From Anaerolineae bacterium (GTDB lineage: Bacteria; Chloroflexota; Anaerolineae; JACIWR01): a stretch of DNA of 15,447 nt. This document shows positions 1-6,135 of the stretch, piece by piece. Position 1 is the first letter of the stretch. Each line of letters starts with the position of its first letter. The notes below the pieces were generated by a model that was not told where the DNA came from, did not search any database, and was given only the letters and a program-made list of their open reading frames with translations. Position numbers and translations under genes: made by a program. Location of the stretch: NCBI GenBank assembly GCA_021162125.1, contig JAGGZG010000322.1, positions 1 to 15,447 of the forward strand. The letters run 5' to 3'.

Positions 1-34
1 ATTGAAATCGCCTCTAGAGGGCTTGCAGCCGAGC

Positions 35-72
35 GTCCACCTGCGTGGACGCGCCTGTCCACGCAGGTGGAC
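35..72. repeat. 16-bp perfect inverted repeat, each arm itself a hairpin
   Basis: GTCCACCTGCGTGGAC (35-50) and GTCCACGCAGGTGGAC (57-72) are exact reverse complements separated by six bases. Each arm is also self-complementary at its ends (GTCCAC...GTGGAC). The region can therefore fold as one long 16-bp stem or as two short hairpins. The fold choice is inferred from base pairing; a REP-like element or an attenuator of an upstream gene is possible. Confidence 0.8.
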
Positions 73-87
73 AGCCAGCTTTAGCTC

Positions 88-117
88 CTCAGGCGCGGTT
101 TCAACCGCTGGCCTGAG
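88..117. repeat. Hairpin, 13-bp bulged stem
   Basis: CTCAGGC (88-94) pairs with GCCTGAG (111-117), and the inner GCGGTT (95-100) pairs with AACCGC (103-108). This leaves a two-base loop and a TG bulge. There is no T-tract after it, so a palindromic intergenic repeat fits better than a classical terminator. Confidence 0.7.
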
Positions 118-225
118 TAGTAACCAAATAACAGAAATTCCAGTGATTCCTGGTGACTTGGTGCCTTCGTGGTGAAAATCATAACGTGGCCTCCGACCAC
201 AACCAACCCAGGAGATGCAGATACG

Positions 226-274
226 CGCAGATTTCCGCAGGTGACAAATCAGCGTTCATCTGCGTGAATCTGCG
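226..274. repeat. Imperfect inverted repeat, 19-nt arms
   Basis: The left arm (226-244) and the reverse complement of the right arm (256-274) match at 16 of 19 positions, around the core CGCAGATT..CGCAG.TGA. The phrase-like pattern (CTGCGTGAATCTGCG) resembles dispersed intergenic repeats of uncultured GC-rich bacteria. Its layout parallels the 5477-5555 element, but the sequence differs. Confidence 0.6.
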
Positions 275-342
275 TCCGAAGAATTCTCGCGGACAGCGCA
301 AATGCTGGAGGGTAATTCTATATACCGCGTCGGAGCTCGAAC

Positions 343-1137
343 ATGCGCACGATCCTAACCGAACTCTCTTTCGCTTTTGTTTGCTTCAAGATGAACATCG
401 CCTCGGCGATGGAGTACCGGGCCAGTTTTATCAGCCAGGTGGTGTTCATGATCATCAACGATGCCATCTATTTCGTATTCTGGTGGGTATTCTTCGACCG
501 CTTCAAGGAAGTGCGGGGCTGGGCGATGGACGACATGTTCCTGCTGTTTGCCATCATCACCGTTGGCTTCGGGTTGGGGTTCGGGATTTTCGGCAATGCT
601 CGCTCGTTGCCCCGCTTGATCGCCGAGGGTCGCCTGGACTATTACCTGGCTCTGCCCCGCAACGTCCTGCTGCACGTGCTGACCACCCGCTCGTCCCTCT
701 CCGCCTGGGGTGATCTCGCCTTTGGCCTGATGACCTACGTGCTCACCGGCCGGTTCTCCGTCCCGGAGATCGCCCTGTTCCTCGTCGCATCGCTGTGCGC
801 GGGGATAGTACTCGTCAGTTTCGCCGTGCTGGCCGGGTCGTTGACCTTCTTCATAGGCAACGCTGCCCAGATATCCGAACTGGCGATGAACGCGGTGCTT
901 ACCCTCGCTCTCTACCCGGCGAACATCTTCGAGGGCGCGGTGAAGTTTCTGATGCTGACCCTGATACCCGCGGCTTTCGTCGGCGCGATTCCAGCGCAAC
1001 TGGTGAGCGATTTCAGTTGGGGAAAGCTCGGCGCACTGGTAGGATTTTCCATGCTTATCGCCGCCTCGGCGACGGCGGTGTTTTACGCCGGACTTCGTCG
1101 CTACGAATCGGGCAGTGCACTGCACGTCAACCTGTGA
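343..1137 (+). CDS. ABC-2 family transporter permease (COG3694-like)
   Basis: This is a 264-residue integral membrane protein and probably one permease half of an ABC exporter of the ABC2_membrane_6 / COG3694 type. Hydrophobic segments lie around residues 28-51, 64-84, 124-136, 142-171, 183-215 and 229-249, giving about six membrane spans. The family-like motif GRLDYYLALPRNVL (96-109) and the later YPANIF (191-196) support the call. The ATG at 343 follows GGAG (332-335) at good spacing. In this family a second permease (COG4587-like) and an ATPase are normally adjacent. None is present here, and 342 gene-free bases lie upstream, so partners may sit beyond the window edge or elsewhere. The substrate cannot be predicted. 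The next gene has its own promoter and is probably unrelated. Confidence 0.85.
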   Translation: MRTILTELSFAFVCFKMNIASAMEYRASFISQVVFMIINDAIYFVFWWVFFDRFKEVRGWAMDDMFLLFAIITVGFGLGFGIFGNARSLPRLIAEGRLDYYLALPRNVLLHVLTTRSSLSAWGDLAFGLMTYVLTGRFSVPEIALFLVASLCAGIVLVSFAVLAGSLTFFIGNAAQISELAMNAVLTLALYPANIFEGAVKFLMLTLIPAAFVGAIPAQLVSDFSWGKLGALVGFSMLIAASATAVFYAGLRRYESGSALHVNL

Positions 1138-1194
1138 TCGCTCCACATCATCAAGCTGCAACCACGTTGCCTATACCCATCCTCCCCCCGACCT

Positions 1195-1223
1195 TTGACA
1201 TAAAGCGTTTTTCTCTGTATAAT
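1195..1223 (+). promoter_or_regulatory. Perfect-consensus sigma-70 promoter
   Basis: TTGACA (1195-1200) and TATAAT (1218-1223) are separated by exactly 17 bp, so both hexamers and the spacing match the sigma-70 consensus. Initiation is expected near 1230, giving a leader of about 30 nt before the ATG at 1260, with GGGGGGA (1247-1253) as the ribosome binding site. No obvious operator palindrome overlaps it. Confidence 0.85.
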
Positions 1224-1259
1224 GGTGTTGTAATCCGCTATCTCACGGGGGGATGGACG

Positions 1260-3344
1260 ATGACCAGGACAATCCGCCTGGCACTTGTGGCGCTCATCGC
1301 AGCGTTGGCGATGACCCGTCACTACGAGTTAACTCCATTGCACGCTCATGGCCCCATCGGGCAATTGGAGGCGCTATCTGCGTCCATTGACGGCGGGATG
1401 CACACCCTGGGCACTTCCCACAACTCCGCGCCAGACACCCTTTCTCCGTCAACAGACGGATTTCTCTCCCCACTGCTGACCGATCTCCTCACCTGGCAAA
1501 CAGCCATCCTCATCCTGGCAATCACCGCCGCCCTGCTCTTCCTGATCCTCCTGCTGGCCCGGCTACGGCGTGGAGCAGCGACGTGGACGAGTTTGGAGGA
1601 AACCCGCTGGGCAGCCTGGGAAAGTGCCATCCGGCAGGCATTGTGGCTGCACGGCCGGGTGGAAGAGGACATGCTATTGGACATCCCCTTGAAAGAGCGG
1701 AGTGAAGCGATGCGCCGCTTCGTGGAGGAACGTCCCAATGATGACCTGGTCTTCCGCCTGGACCCACCTCGCATTGAGTTGGCTGCCCCTAAGCGGATGA
1801 AAACCTTCCTGCGCCATTGGAAAGCGGCCTGGGAGACGGTGGAGAGCGAAGCCACTTTTCAGACCATCGCGGCCATCCTTGCCTCCCAGTTGTGCGATAT
1901 GCTGGGCTTCACCATGCTGGATGCCCGTACTTATCGTCACCTGCACGGCTACGTGGTGAAAGCGCCCGCCCTGCGCCTGCGCGTCCCGCCCCGCTTCCCC
2001 ATCATCTTCCTGCGCAAACGGGAGTTCAGCCCAGACGACATCAACGACGTGCGCAACCTGATGAACATCCTCAACATGACCAGTTACTTCGCCCTGCTCA
2101 TTGACCTCAACGACCGGCCCTCCCAACTGGATAAGCGCAAAAACCTGAAATACCTGGTGCGAGGAGCGATCCACGACCTGATCGTGCTGGACGGCAATGA
2201 TCTGCGACAACTCATCATCGCCCGTGACCACGAGCGCCGTTTGATCAAGATTATACTGAGCCAGGTAGACCTGACCGTCGTCTCACCTTACGTGACCTCG
2301 GGACCTGTTCCAGAAAACATGTTCTTCGGCCGTGATAACGAGCTGAAGACCATCACCCGCAAGGTGAAGGATTGCAGTTTCGCCCTCATCGGCGGCCGCA
2401 AAATTGGCAAAACATCCATCCTGGCCAAGGTCTATCGCTTACTGAGCGAGACACCTACCTACTTCCCAATGTACCTGGATTGCCAGGCCGTGACCGACTA
2501 CGATACCTTTTTCGAGGCCGTAAAATCCATGTGGGAAGTCGAGCTGCCCAGCCAATCGCCCGATGGGTTCCGTCGCCTGATCACCCGCCAAGCCAGCGAG
2601 TGGACGGGCGGAACCATCATCGTCCTCCTCGACGAGGTGGATGCCCTGCTGAGTTACGACCTGCTGGCGCAGGAGAAACTCTTTCGCGTGTTCCGCGCCC
2701 TTTCGCAGGAGCAGTACTGTCGCTTTGTCTTCTGCGGTGAACGCATGCTACACGCTCGCTTGCACGCACCAGACTCACCCCTGTTCAACTTCTGCGACAG
2801 CATCCACCTCAGCTACCTGGAAGAACAGGCAGCCAGGCGTATCATCCTGGAGCCCATGCAGGCTATGGGCATATCGCTGGCAGACCAGGACACATTGGTG
2901 CGCGAGATCATGGACCTCTCCTCATGCCACCCTAACATAGTACAATACATCTGTCAGCGGCTCATTATCCAGATCAACCGGCGCGGGTCACGGCGGATCA
3001 CGATGGCCGACCTGGAGGCAGTGCGCACGTCCAGCCAGTTCAGTGAATACTTCACCGAGGTCACGTGGGGCAACGCATCGGCCCTGGAAAAATTGATCTC
3101 CCTGCTGCTGATTGACCAGGGGCCGGTTACCCTCTCAGACATCGAAGCACTTCTCACTCAAGTCGGCGTCCACGCGCTGCAGATGGACATAGAGGAAGCG
3201 CTCCGTGATTTGATGCTCTACTCTATCATCCGCAAGGATGGTCAACATTACGTATTCGCCAACCGGGGATTTCCGCAGATCATCAAAGCCAGCCAAGATA
3301 TGCCATCTCTGCTGGATAGCCTGGTGAGACAGATTGCAGTGTGA
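1260..3344 (+). CDS. Membrane-anchored P-loop (AAA/STAND-like) ATPase
   Basis: This 694-aa protein has an N-terminal hydrophobic segment (residues 5-18), a roughly 60-residue Ser/Thr-rich stretch likely outside the membrane, and a strong membrane span (80-101). A cytoplasmic region of about 250 residues that I do not recognise follows (110-350). The NTPase starts at 'MFFGRDNEL' (354-362). Its Walker A is GGRKIGKTS (378-386, K384) and its Walker B is IIVLLDEVDAL (453-463, D458/E459). A Cdc6/ORC-like helical part with 'CHPNIVQYIC' (556-565) and a probable winged-helix end (about 600-670) complete it. I chose ATG 1260 because it follows a G-rich ribosome binding site and lies just downstream of the consensus promoter; upstream codons in frame overlap the permease. 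It is followed without a gap by a second ATPase. Function is inferred as a membrane-located sensor or switch; the exact family is not identified. Confidence 0.8.
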   Translation: MTRTIRLALVALIAALAMTRHYELTPLHAHGPIGQLEALSASIDGGMHTLGTSHNSAPDTLSPSTDGFLSPLLTDLLTWQTAILILAITAALLFLILLLARLRRGAATWTSLEETRWAAWESAIRQALWLHGRVEEDMLLDIPLKERSEAMRRFVEERPNDDLVFRLDPPRIELAAPKRMKTFLRHWKAAWETVESEATFQTIAAILASQLCDMLGFTMLDARTYRHLHGYVVKAPALRLRVPPRFPIIFLRKREFSPDDINDVRNLMNILNMTSYFALLIDLNDRPSQLDKRKNLKYLVRGAIHDLIVLDGNDLRQLIIARDHERRLIKIILSQVDLTVVSPYVTSGPVPENMFFGRDNELKTITRKVKDCSFALIGGRKIGKTSILAKVYRLLSETPTYFPMYLDCQAVTDYDTFFEAVKSMWEVELPSQSPDGFRRLITRQASEWTGGTIIVLLDEVDALLSYDLLAQEKLFRVFRALSQEQYCRFVFCGERMLHARLHAPDSPLFNFCDSIHLSYLEEQAARRIILEPMQAMGISLADQDTLVREIMDLSSCHPNIVQYICQRLIIQINRRGSRRITMADLEAVRTSSQFSEYFTEVTWGNASALEKLISLLLIDQGPVTLSDIEALLTQVGVHALQMDIEEALRDLMLYSIIRKDGQHYVFANRGFPQIIKASQDMPSLLDSLVRQIAV

Positions 3345-4982
3345 GTGGTGGGGGATTTGACAGTAGATTGGGTGTTCAAGGCCCGTGGGCCACTGGACCC
3401 GGAGCGGGACCGGGCGATTACCGTCGAGCGAGAAGAGCTACGGGAGATCGTGCGCCTGGCTACACAAACGACGGTCTCCAACTACGTTGCCGTGCTCAGC
3501 TCGCGACAGACGGGCAAGACAACCTTGCTTTACCATGCGCGCGCCGTGCTGATAGCCGCCGGGTTTGCCGTGGTACTCATTGACCTCTCGGTGCTTCGCA
3601 ACCAGGACGAGGCCGCCTGCTACGGATTTGTCAGCACGCAAATTCGCAATGCGTTGCGCAGCCGGGAGACAGAGGAGTGGCCTGATGAGCGACCGGCCGT
3701 CAAAGGGCCGGTGGATTTCCTGAATTTCCTGCGCGACAGCGCCGAGCGCGCCTCCACGCCACGCATCGTAGTCATGCTAGACGAGGTGGGAGCCCTGATC
3801 CCGGAAGTGTCGGATAGTTTCTTCAACACCATCCGTGCGGTGTTCAACAGCGCCAAAGGCACCGAACCGATCTTCCGCAAGTACCTGTTCCTCTTCTGCG
3901 GCGCGGTGGACCTGTACCATTTGACTTTTGGGCTGAACTCCCCGCTCAATATCTGCGAGAAAGTCTATCTCAGTGACTTCAGCCGTGAGGACGTGCATCG
4001 TCTGGTGAGCAACTTTGAGCGCACCGGGACCAAAATCAGTGACGACTTTGCCAACCGTATCTACGAGCAGGCCAGGGGCCACCCCTACCTCACCCAGCGC
4101 ATTTGCGTCATCCTGGAACGCCAAGCGCTGCCAGTTCTTACCCGCGCGAACGTGGACGACGCTGTGGAGTTGATGCTGCAGGGTGATGACAACCTCAGCC
4201 ACATCATCCGCCAACTGGAACGGGCATTGGCAGCCAAACGCCTGCTGCGGGAGATTATCCAACAGGGACGGCAGGTGCGCTTCAGTCGCAATAACCCGCT
4301 TATCTCCCAGCTGGAGATGATCGGCGTCATCCGTGAGGATGGCTACTGTCAGGTGCGCAATTCGATATACGAGCAGGTGTTGGAGCCATACCTGCGATTG
4401 ACCACCGAACCGGAACTGGAACGGCGGGGAGTCATGGGCACTATCCGTCACTGGCTCCGTCCCACCACAGTGACGGAACCAGAACTCCCGTCCCCGGAGG
4501 GTGAAATCCGAGAAACCGCGAACGAGGAACTTATACTGGAGGAAGAGATGCGCTGCTTCAAGACTGGTAGCCCGGTCTGTCCCAAGAATCCGGTGCTCGA
4601 TCCACACCAGGTGTTCATCGGCATGCCCTTCCGGCCGGAATTCACCGATTCTTACAAGTATGGAATCGTGCCGGCGCTGGAAGCGGTGGGCCTGTATCCC
4701 TGGCGGGCAGCGGACTCCATCAGCAACATTGACGTGATGTGTAAGGTGTGCGAGGGCATTCAGAGCTCGGGCTACGCTATCATCAATATCTCGGACTGGA
4801 ACCCCAATGTGCTGTTCGAGTTGGGCCTGGCCTATGGCCTGAGCAAGGTGACGGTGATCGTCAAGGACAAGCGCAGCAAAGTGCCAACCGACCTGGTGGG
4901 CATGGAGTACATCGAGTATTCCAGCAGCGACGAACTGCGCGAGAAACTGATCAAGTTCTTTCGGTGGAAGATGCGCCAATGA
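3345..4982 (+). CDS. AAA_35-like ATPase fused to a nucleoside-deoxyribosyltransferase/TIR-like domain
   Basis: This is a 545-aa soluble two-part protein. Residues about 9-300 match the AAA-like (AAA_35) fold, with Walker A SSRQTGKTT (52-60, K58), Walker B IVVMLDEVGAL (141-151, D146/E147) and the helical motif GHPYLTQRIC (246-254). A winged-helix-like segment (300-350) and a charged linker follow. The C-terminal domain (420-545) begins VFIGMPF (423-429) and contains NPNVLFELGLA (486-496). That is the hallmark of nucleoside 2-deoxyribosyltransferase-like/TIR-like domains, in which the Glu (here E492) is usually catalytic and cleaves N-glycosidic bonds of nucleotides. The GTG at 3345 directly follows the upstream TGA and has no clear ribosome binding site, implying translational coupling; GTG 3348 is an alternative. 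The fusion suggests an ATPase-switched nucleotide-degrading effector. That role, and whether NAD or another nucleotide is the target, is inference. Confidence 0.82.
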   Translation: MVGDLTVDWVFKARGPLDPERDRAITVEREELREIVRLATQTTVSNYVAVLSSRQTGKTTLLYHARAVLIAAGFAVVLIDLSVLRNQDEAACYGFVSTQIRNALRSRETEEWPDERPAVKGPVDFLNFLRDSAERASTPRIVVMLDEVGALIPEVSDSFFNTIRAVFNSAKGTEPIFRKYLFLFCGAVDLYHLTFGLNSPLNICEKVYLSDFSREDVHRLVSNFERTGTKISDDFANRIYEQARGHPYLTQRICVILERQALPVLTRANVDDAVELMLQGDDNLSHIIRQLERALAAKRLLREIIQQGRQVRFSRNNPLISQLEMIGVIREDGYCQVRNSIYEQVLEPYLRLTTEPELERRGVMGTIRHWLRPTTVTEPELPSPEGEIRETANEELILEEEMRCFKTGSPVCPKNPVLDPHQVFIGMPFRPEFTDSYKYGIVPALEAVGLYPWRAADSISNIDVMCKVCEGIQSSGYAIINISDWNPNVLFELGLAYGLSKVTVIVKDKRSKVPTDLVGMEYIEYSSSDELREKLIKFFRWKMRQ

Positions 4983-5464
4983 GCTCCGTGGATCGAGTAC
5001 AGCGCTTCCTGCGCGATAAAGGATTGGACATCGAGGTCGTACAATTGGAGAGCCAGAGCACCCGCACCGCCAAATTGGCCGCGGCGGCGGTGAATGCTCC
5101 GCTGGGCAGCATCGTCAAATCGCTCATCTTTCTGGCCGACGGTCAGCCCATCCTGGTTCTCGTCGCCGGCGACCGCCGCGCCAGCCCGGCCAAGCTCAAA
5201 GCGCTGCTCAGCGCTAGGCGGGTGATGATCGCCGACGCGGATACCGTGCGCCGGGCGACCGGGTTCGCCATTGGCGGGGTGCCCCCTGTGGCCCACGATC
5301 CACCCCTGCGCACCGTCATCGACGCCAGCCTGGGGCGCTTCCAGACCCTATACGCCGCTGCTGGCGCGCCCAATGCCTTGTTCCCCATCGGCTACGAGGC
5401 GCTGGTGAGGGTGACCGCCGGCCAGGTGGCCGACATCACCGAGAGCGTGTCTGAAAAATCGTGA
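4979..5464 (+). CDS. YbaK/EbsC-family aminoacyl-tRNA deacylase
   Basis: This 161-aa protein has the full YbaK/tRNA_edit fold (residues 20-153). The family removes misattached amino acids from tRNA in trans, most often Cys or Ala from tRNA-Pro. Conserved elements visible are the lysine in SIVKSLIF (K47), the strand and turn ILVLVAGDRR (58-67), and TGFAIGGVPP (94-103) with its Gly pair near the substrate pocket. The ATG overlaps the upstream TGA (ATGA), so it is probably translated with the ATPase genes. The last residues (ESVSEKS) come from the first copy of an 18-bp direct repeat (5441-5458). The native end appears to have been altered by the insertion that follows. The specific tRNA substrate cannot be assigned from sequence. 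Confidence 0.88.
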   Translation: MSSVDRVQRFLRDKGLDIEVVQLESQSTRTAKLAAAAVNAPLGSIVKSLIFLADGQPILVLVAGDRRASPAKLKALLSARRVMIADADTVRRATGFAIGGVPPVAHDPPLRTVIDASLGRFQTLYAAAGAPNALFPIGYEALVRVTAGQVADITESVSEKS

Positions 5465-5582
5465 TGAAGATACAAACCACCAAGACACAAAGGCACCAAG
5501 TGACATTAAAGAGCAGGTCACTCCTCTGTTTCTTGGTGTCCTGGTGCCTTCGTGGTGAATTTCTGAGAGCGTGTCTGAAAAA
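5441..5582. mobile_element. Palindromic MITE-like insertion bounded by 18-bp direct repeats
   Basis: GAGAGCGTGTCTGAAAAA occurs at 5441-5458 and again at 5565-5582. Between them lies a 106-bp segment with an imperfect inverted repeat: arms 5477-5500 and 5532-5555 match at 19 of 24 positions, and an inner AGTGAC/GTCACT pair lies at 5499-5504/5517-5522. The right arm shares TGGTGCCTTCGTGGTGAA with 159-176. No transposase is present. Either an insertion with an unusually long target duplication or a recombination product would explain it. Confidence 0.55.
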
Positions 5583-5635
5583 CGCGAGGGCTAGACCTCG
5601 GCTGAGGGGGCGGAACTAACGATGCTGCGCCCATC

Positions 5636-5641
5636 AAGGAG
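5636..5641 (+). promoter_or_regulatory. Ribosome binding site of the DUF2007 gene
   Basis: AAGGAG lies five bases before the ATG at 5647, which fixes that start. Confidence 0.8.
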
Positions 5642-5646
5642 ATAGA

Positions 5647-5946
5647 ATGCTATTTCACAAGGAGATCAAACGCCCCGGGCTGACCACGGTACACATCACC
5701 CAGGGCCTGCTACGGGCCGAGCTGATCAAGGGTAAGCTGGAGAGCGCCGGCATCCCGGCTCTGCTCGATTACGAAAGTGCCGGCCCGGTACTAGGCGTCA
5801 CCGTGGACGGCCTGGGAGAGGTACGGGTGATGGTTCCCGACGCGCTGGTCGAGGATGCGCGAGCGGTGCTGGCCGCTGAACCGGAGGAGGGGTGGGAGGA
5901 CGAGGCAATGGAAAGCGCACCGCCGGAGGATGCTGACCAGCCGTAG
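5647..5946 (+). CDS. DUF2007-family small protein
   Basis: This 99-aa soluble protein resembles DUF2007 (putative signal-transducing, PII-like fold). The family pattern is visible: GLLRAELIKGKLESAGIPALL (19-39) as the helix leading into 'aGIpa', a Gly-rich turn, then VRVMVPDALVEDARAVL (56-72). The tail (about 75-99) is acidic and low in complexity. No catalytic residues can be named and the molecular role of the family is not established. It lies 182 bp after the YbaK-type gene across the palindromic insertion, so it may be transcribed separately or by read-through. Confidence 0.75.
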   Translation: MLFHKEIKRPGLTTVHITQGLLRAELIKGKLESAGIPALLDYESAGPVLGVTVDGLGEVRVMVPDALVEDARAVLAAEPEEGWEDEAMESAPPEDADQP

Positions 5947-6098
5947 GGCATGGTTCCCTCTCGCTGCCGGGCCTCGCTAGAAAAACAGGGGGCAATTGCC
6001 ACCTGTACCCCTTCGATACCTGCCGCACCCAGCAGGGCGATACCCAAAGTCACCCCGGCCAACCTGGTTGACTGACAAAACTCGGTCACTAAGCGTTC

Positions 6099-6131
6099 AG
6101 GTGCCCGGCACTTCTCAAGTGCCGGGCACCT
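6099..6131. terminator. 15-bp perfect-stem hairpin between convergent genes
   Basis: AGGTGCCCGGCACTT (6099-6113) pairs exactly with AAGTGCCGGGCACCT (6117-6131) around a CTC loop. It sits five bases beyond the stop of the minus-strand gene (6136) and downstream of the plus-strand DUF2007 gene. It could stop transcription from both sides, although it lacks a strong T-tract on either strand. It shares CAGGTGCCCGGCA with the hairpin at 7635-7668, so it may be a member of a REP-like family. Confidence 0.65.
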
Positions 6132-6135
6132 CATT

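Larger units (their letters stand above)
1..342. other. Gene-free, palindrome-rich leader region
   Basis: I see no convincing gene in this stretch. It holds three separate inverted-repeat structures (35-72, 88-117, 226-274, listed individually) and one phrase, TGGTGCCTTCGTGGTGAA (159-176), that recurs exactly at 5542-5559. This density of short palindromes is typical of REP- or MITE-like intergenic repeats. A TATATA-like stretch near 319-325 could serve as a -10 element for the permease at 343, but I find no clear -35 partner. An open frame starting at 153 overlaps the permease in another frame and looks like a shadow. Confidence 0.6.

Noticed and set aside
153..713. Plus-strand frame overlapping the permease start
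   Set aside because: It overlaps the well-supported permease in another frame, is rich in Arg/His/Pro, and runs through intergenic repeats.
1158..1170. Small hairpin GCAAC-CAC-GTTGC after the permease
   Set aside because: A five-bp stem with no T-run is too weak to call a terminator.
795..1259. Longer start for the first ATPase
   Set aside because: The extension overlaps the permease in another frame and is Arg/Gly-rich with no domain. The promoter at 1195-1223 and ribosome site before 1260 fix the start.
3777..4979. 400-codon minus-strand frame opposite the effector ATPase
   Set aside because: The plus strand carries clear Walker motifs and an effector domain; the antisense translation shows no domain.
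4602..4982. Classical TIR domain call for the effector end
   Set aside because: The VFIGMPF / NPNV-x-x-ELG pattern fits nucleoside 2-deoxyribosyltransferase-like domains better than canonical TIR motifs, so only 'TIR-like' is used.
5769..6134. Minus-strand frame across the DUF2007 gene with a hydrophobic stretch
   Set aside because: It is mostly antisense to DUF2007 and crosses the hairpin. It is kept only as a possible relic of an LPETGG anchor, not as a gene.
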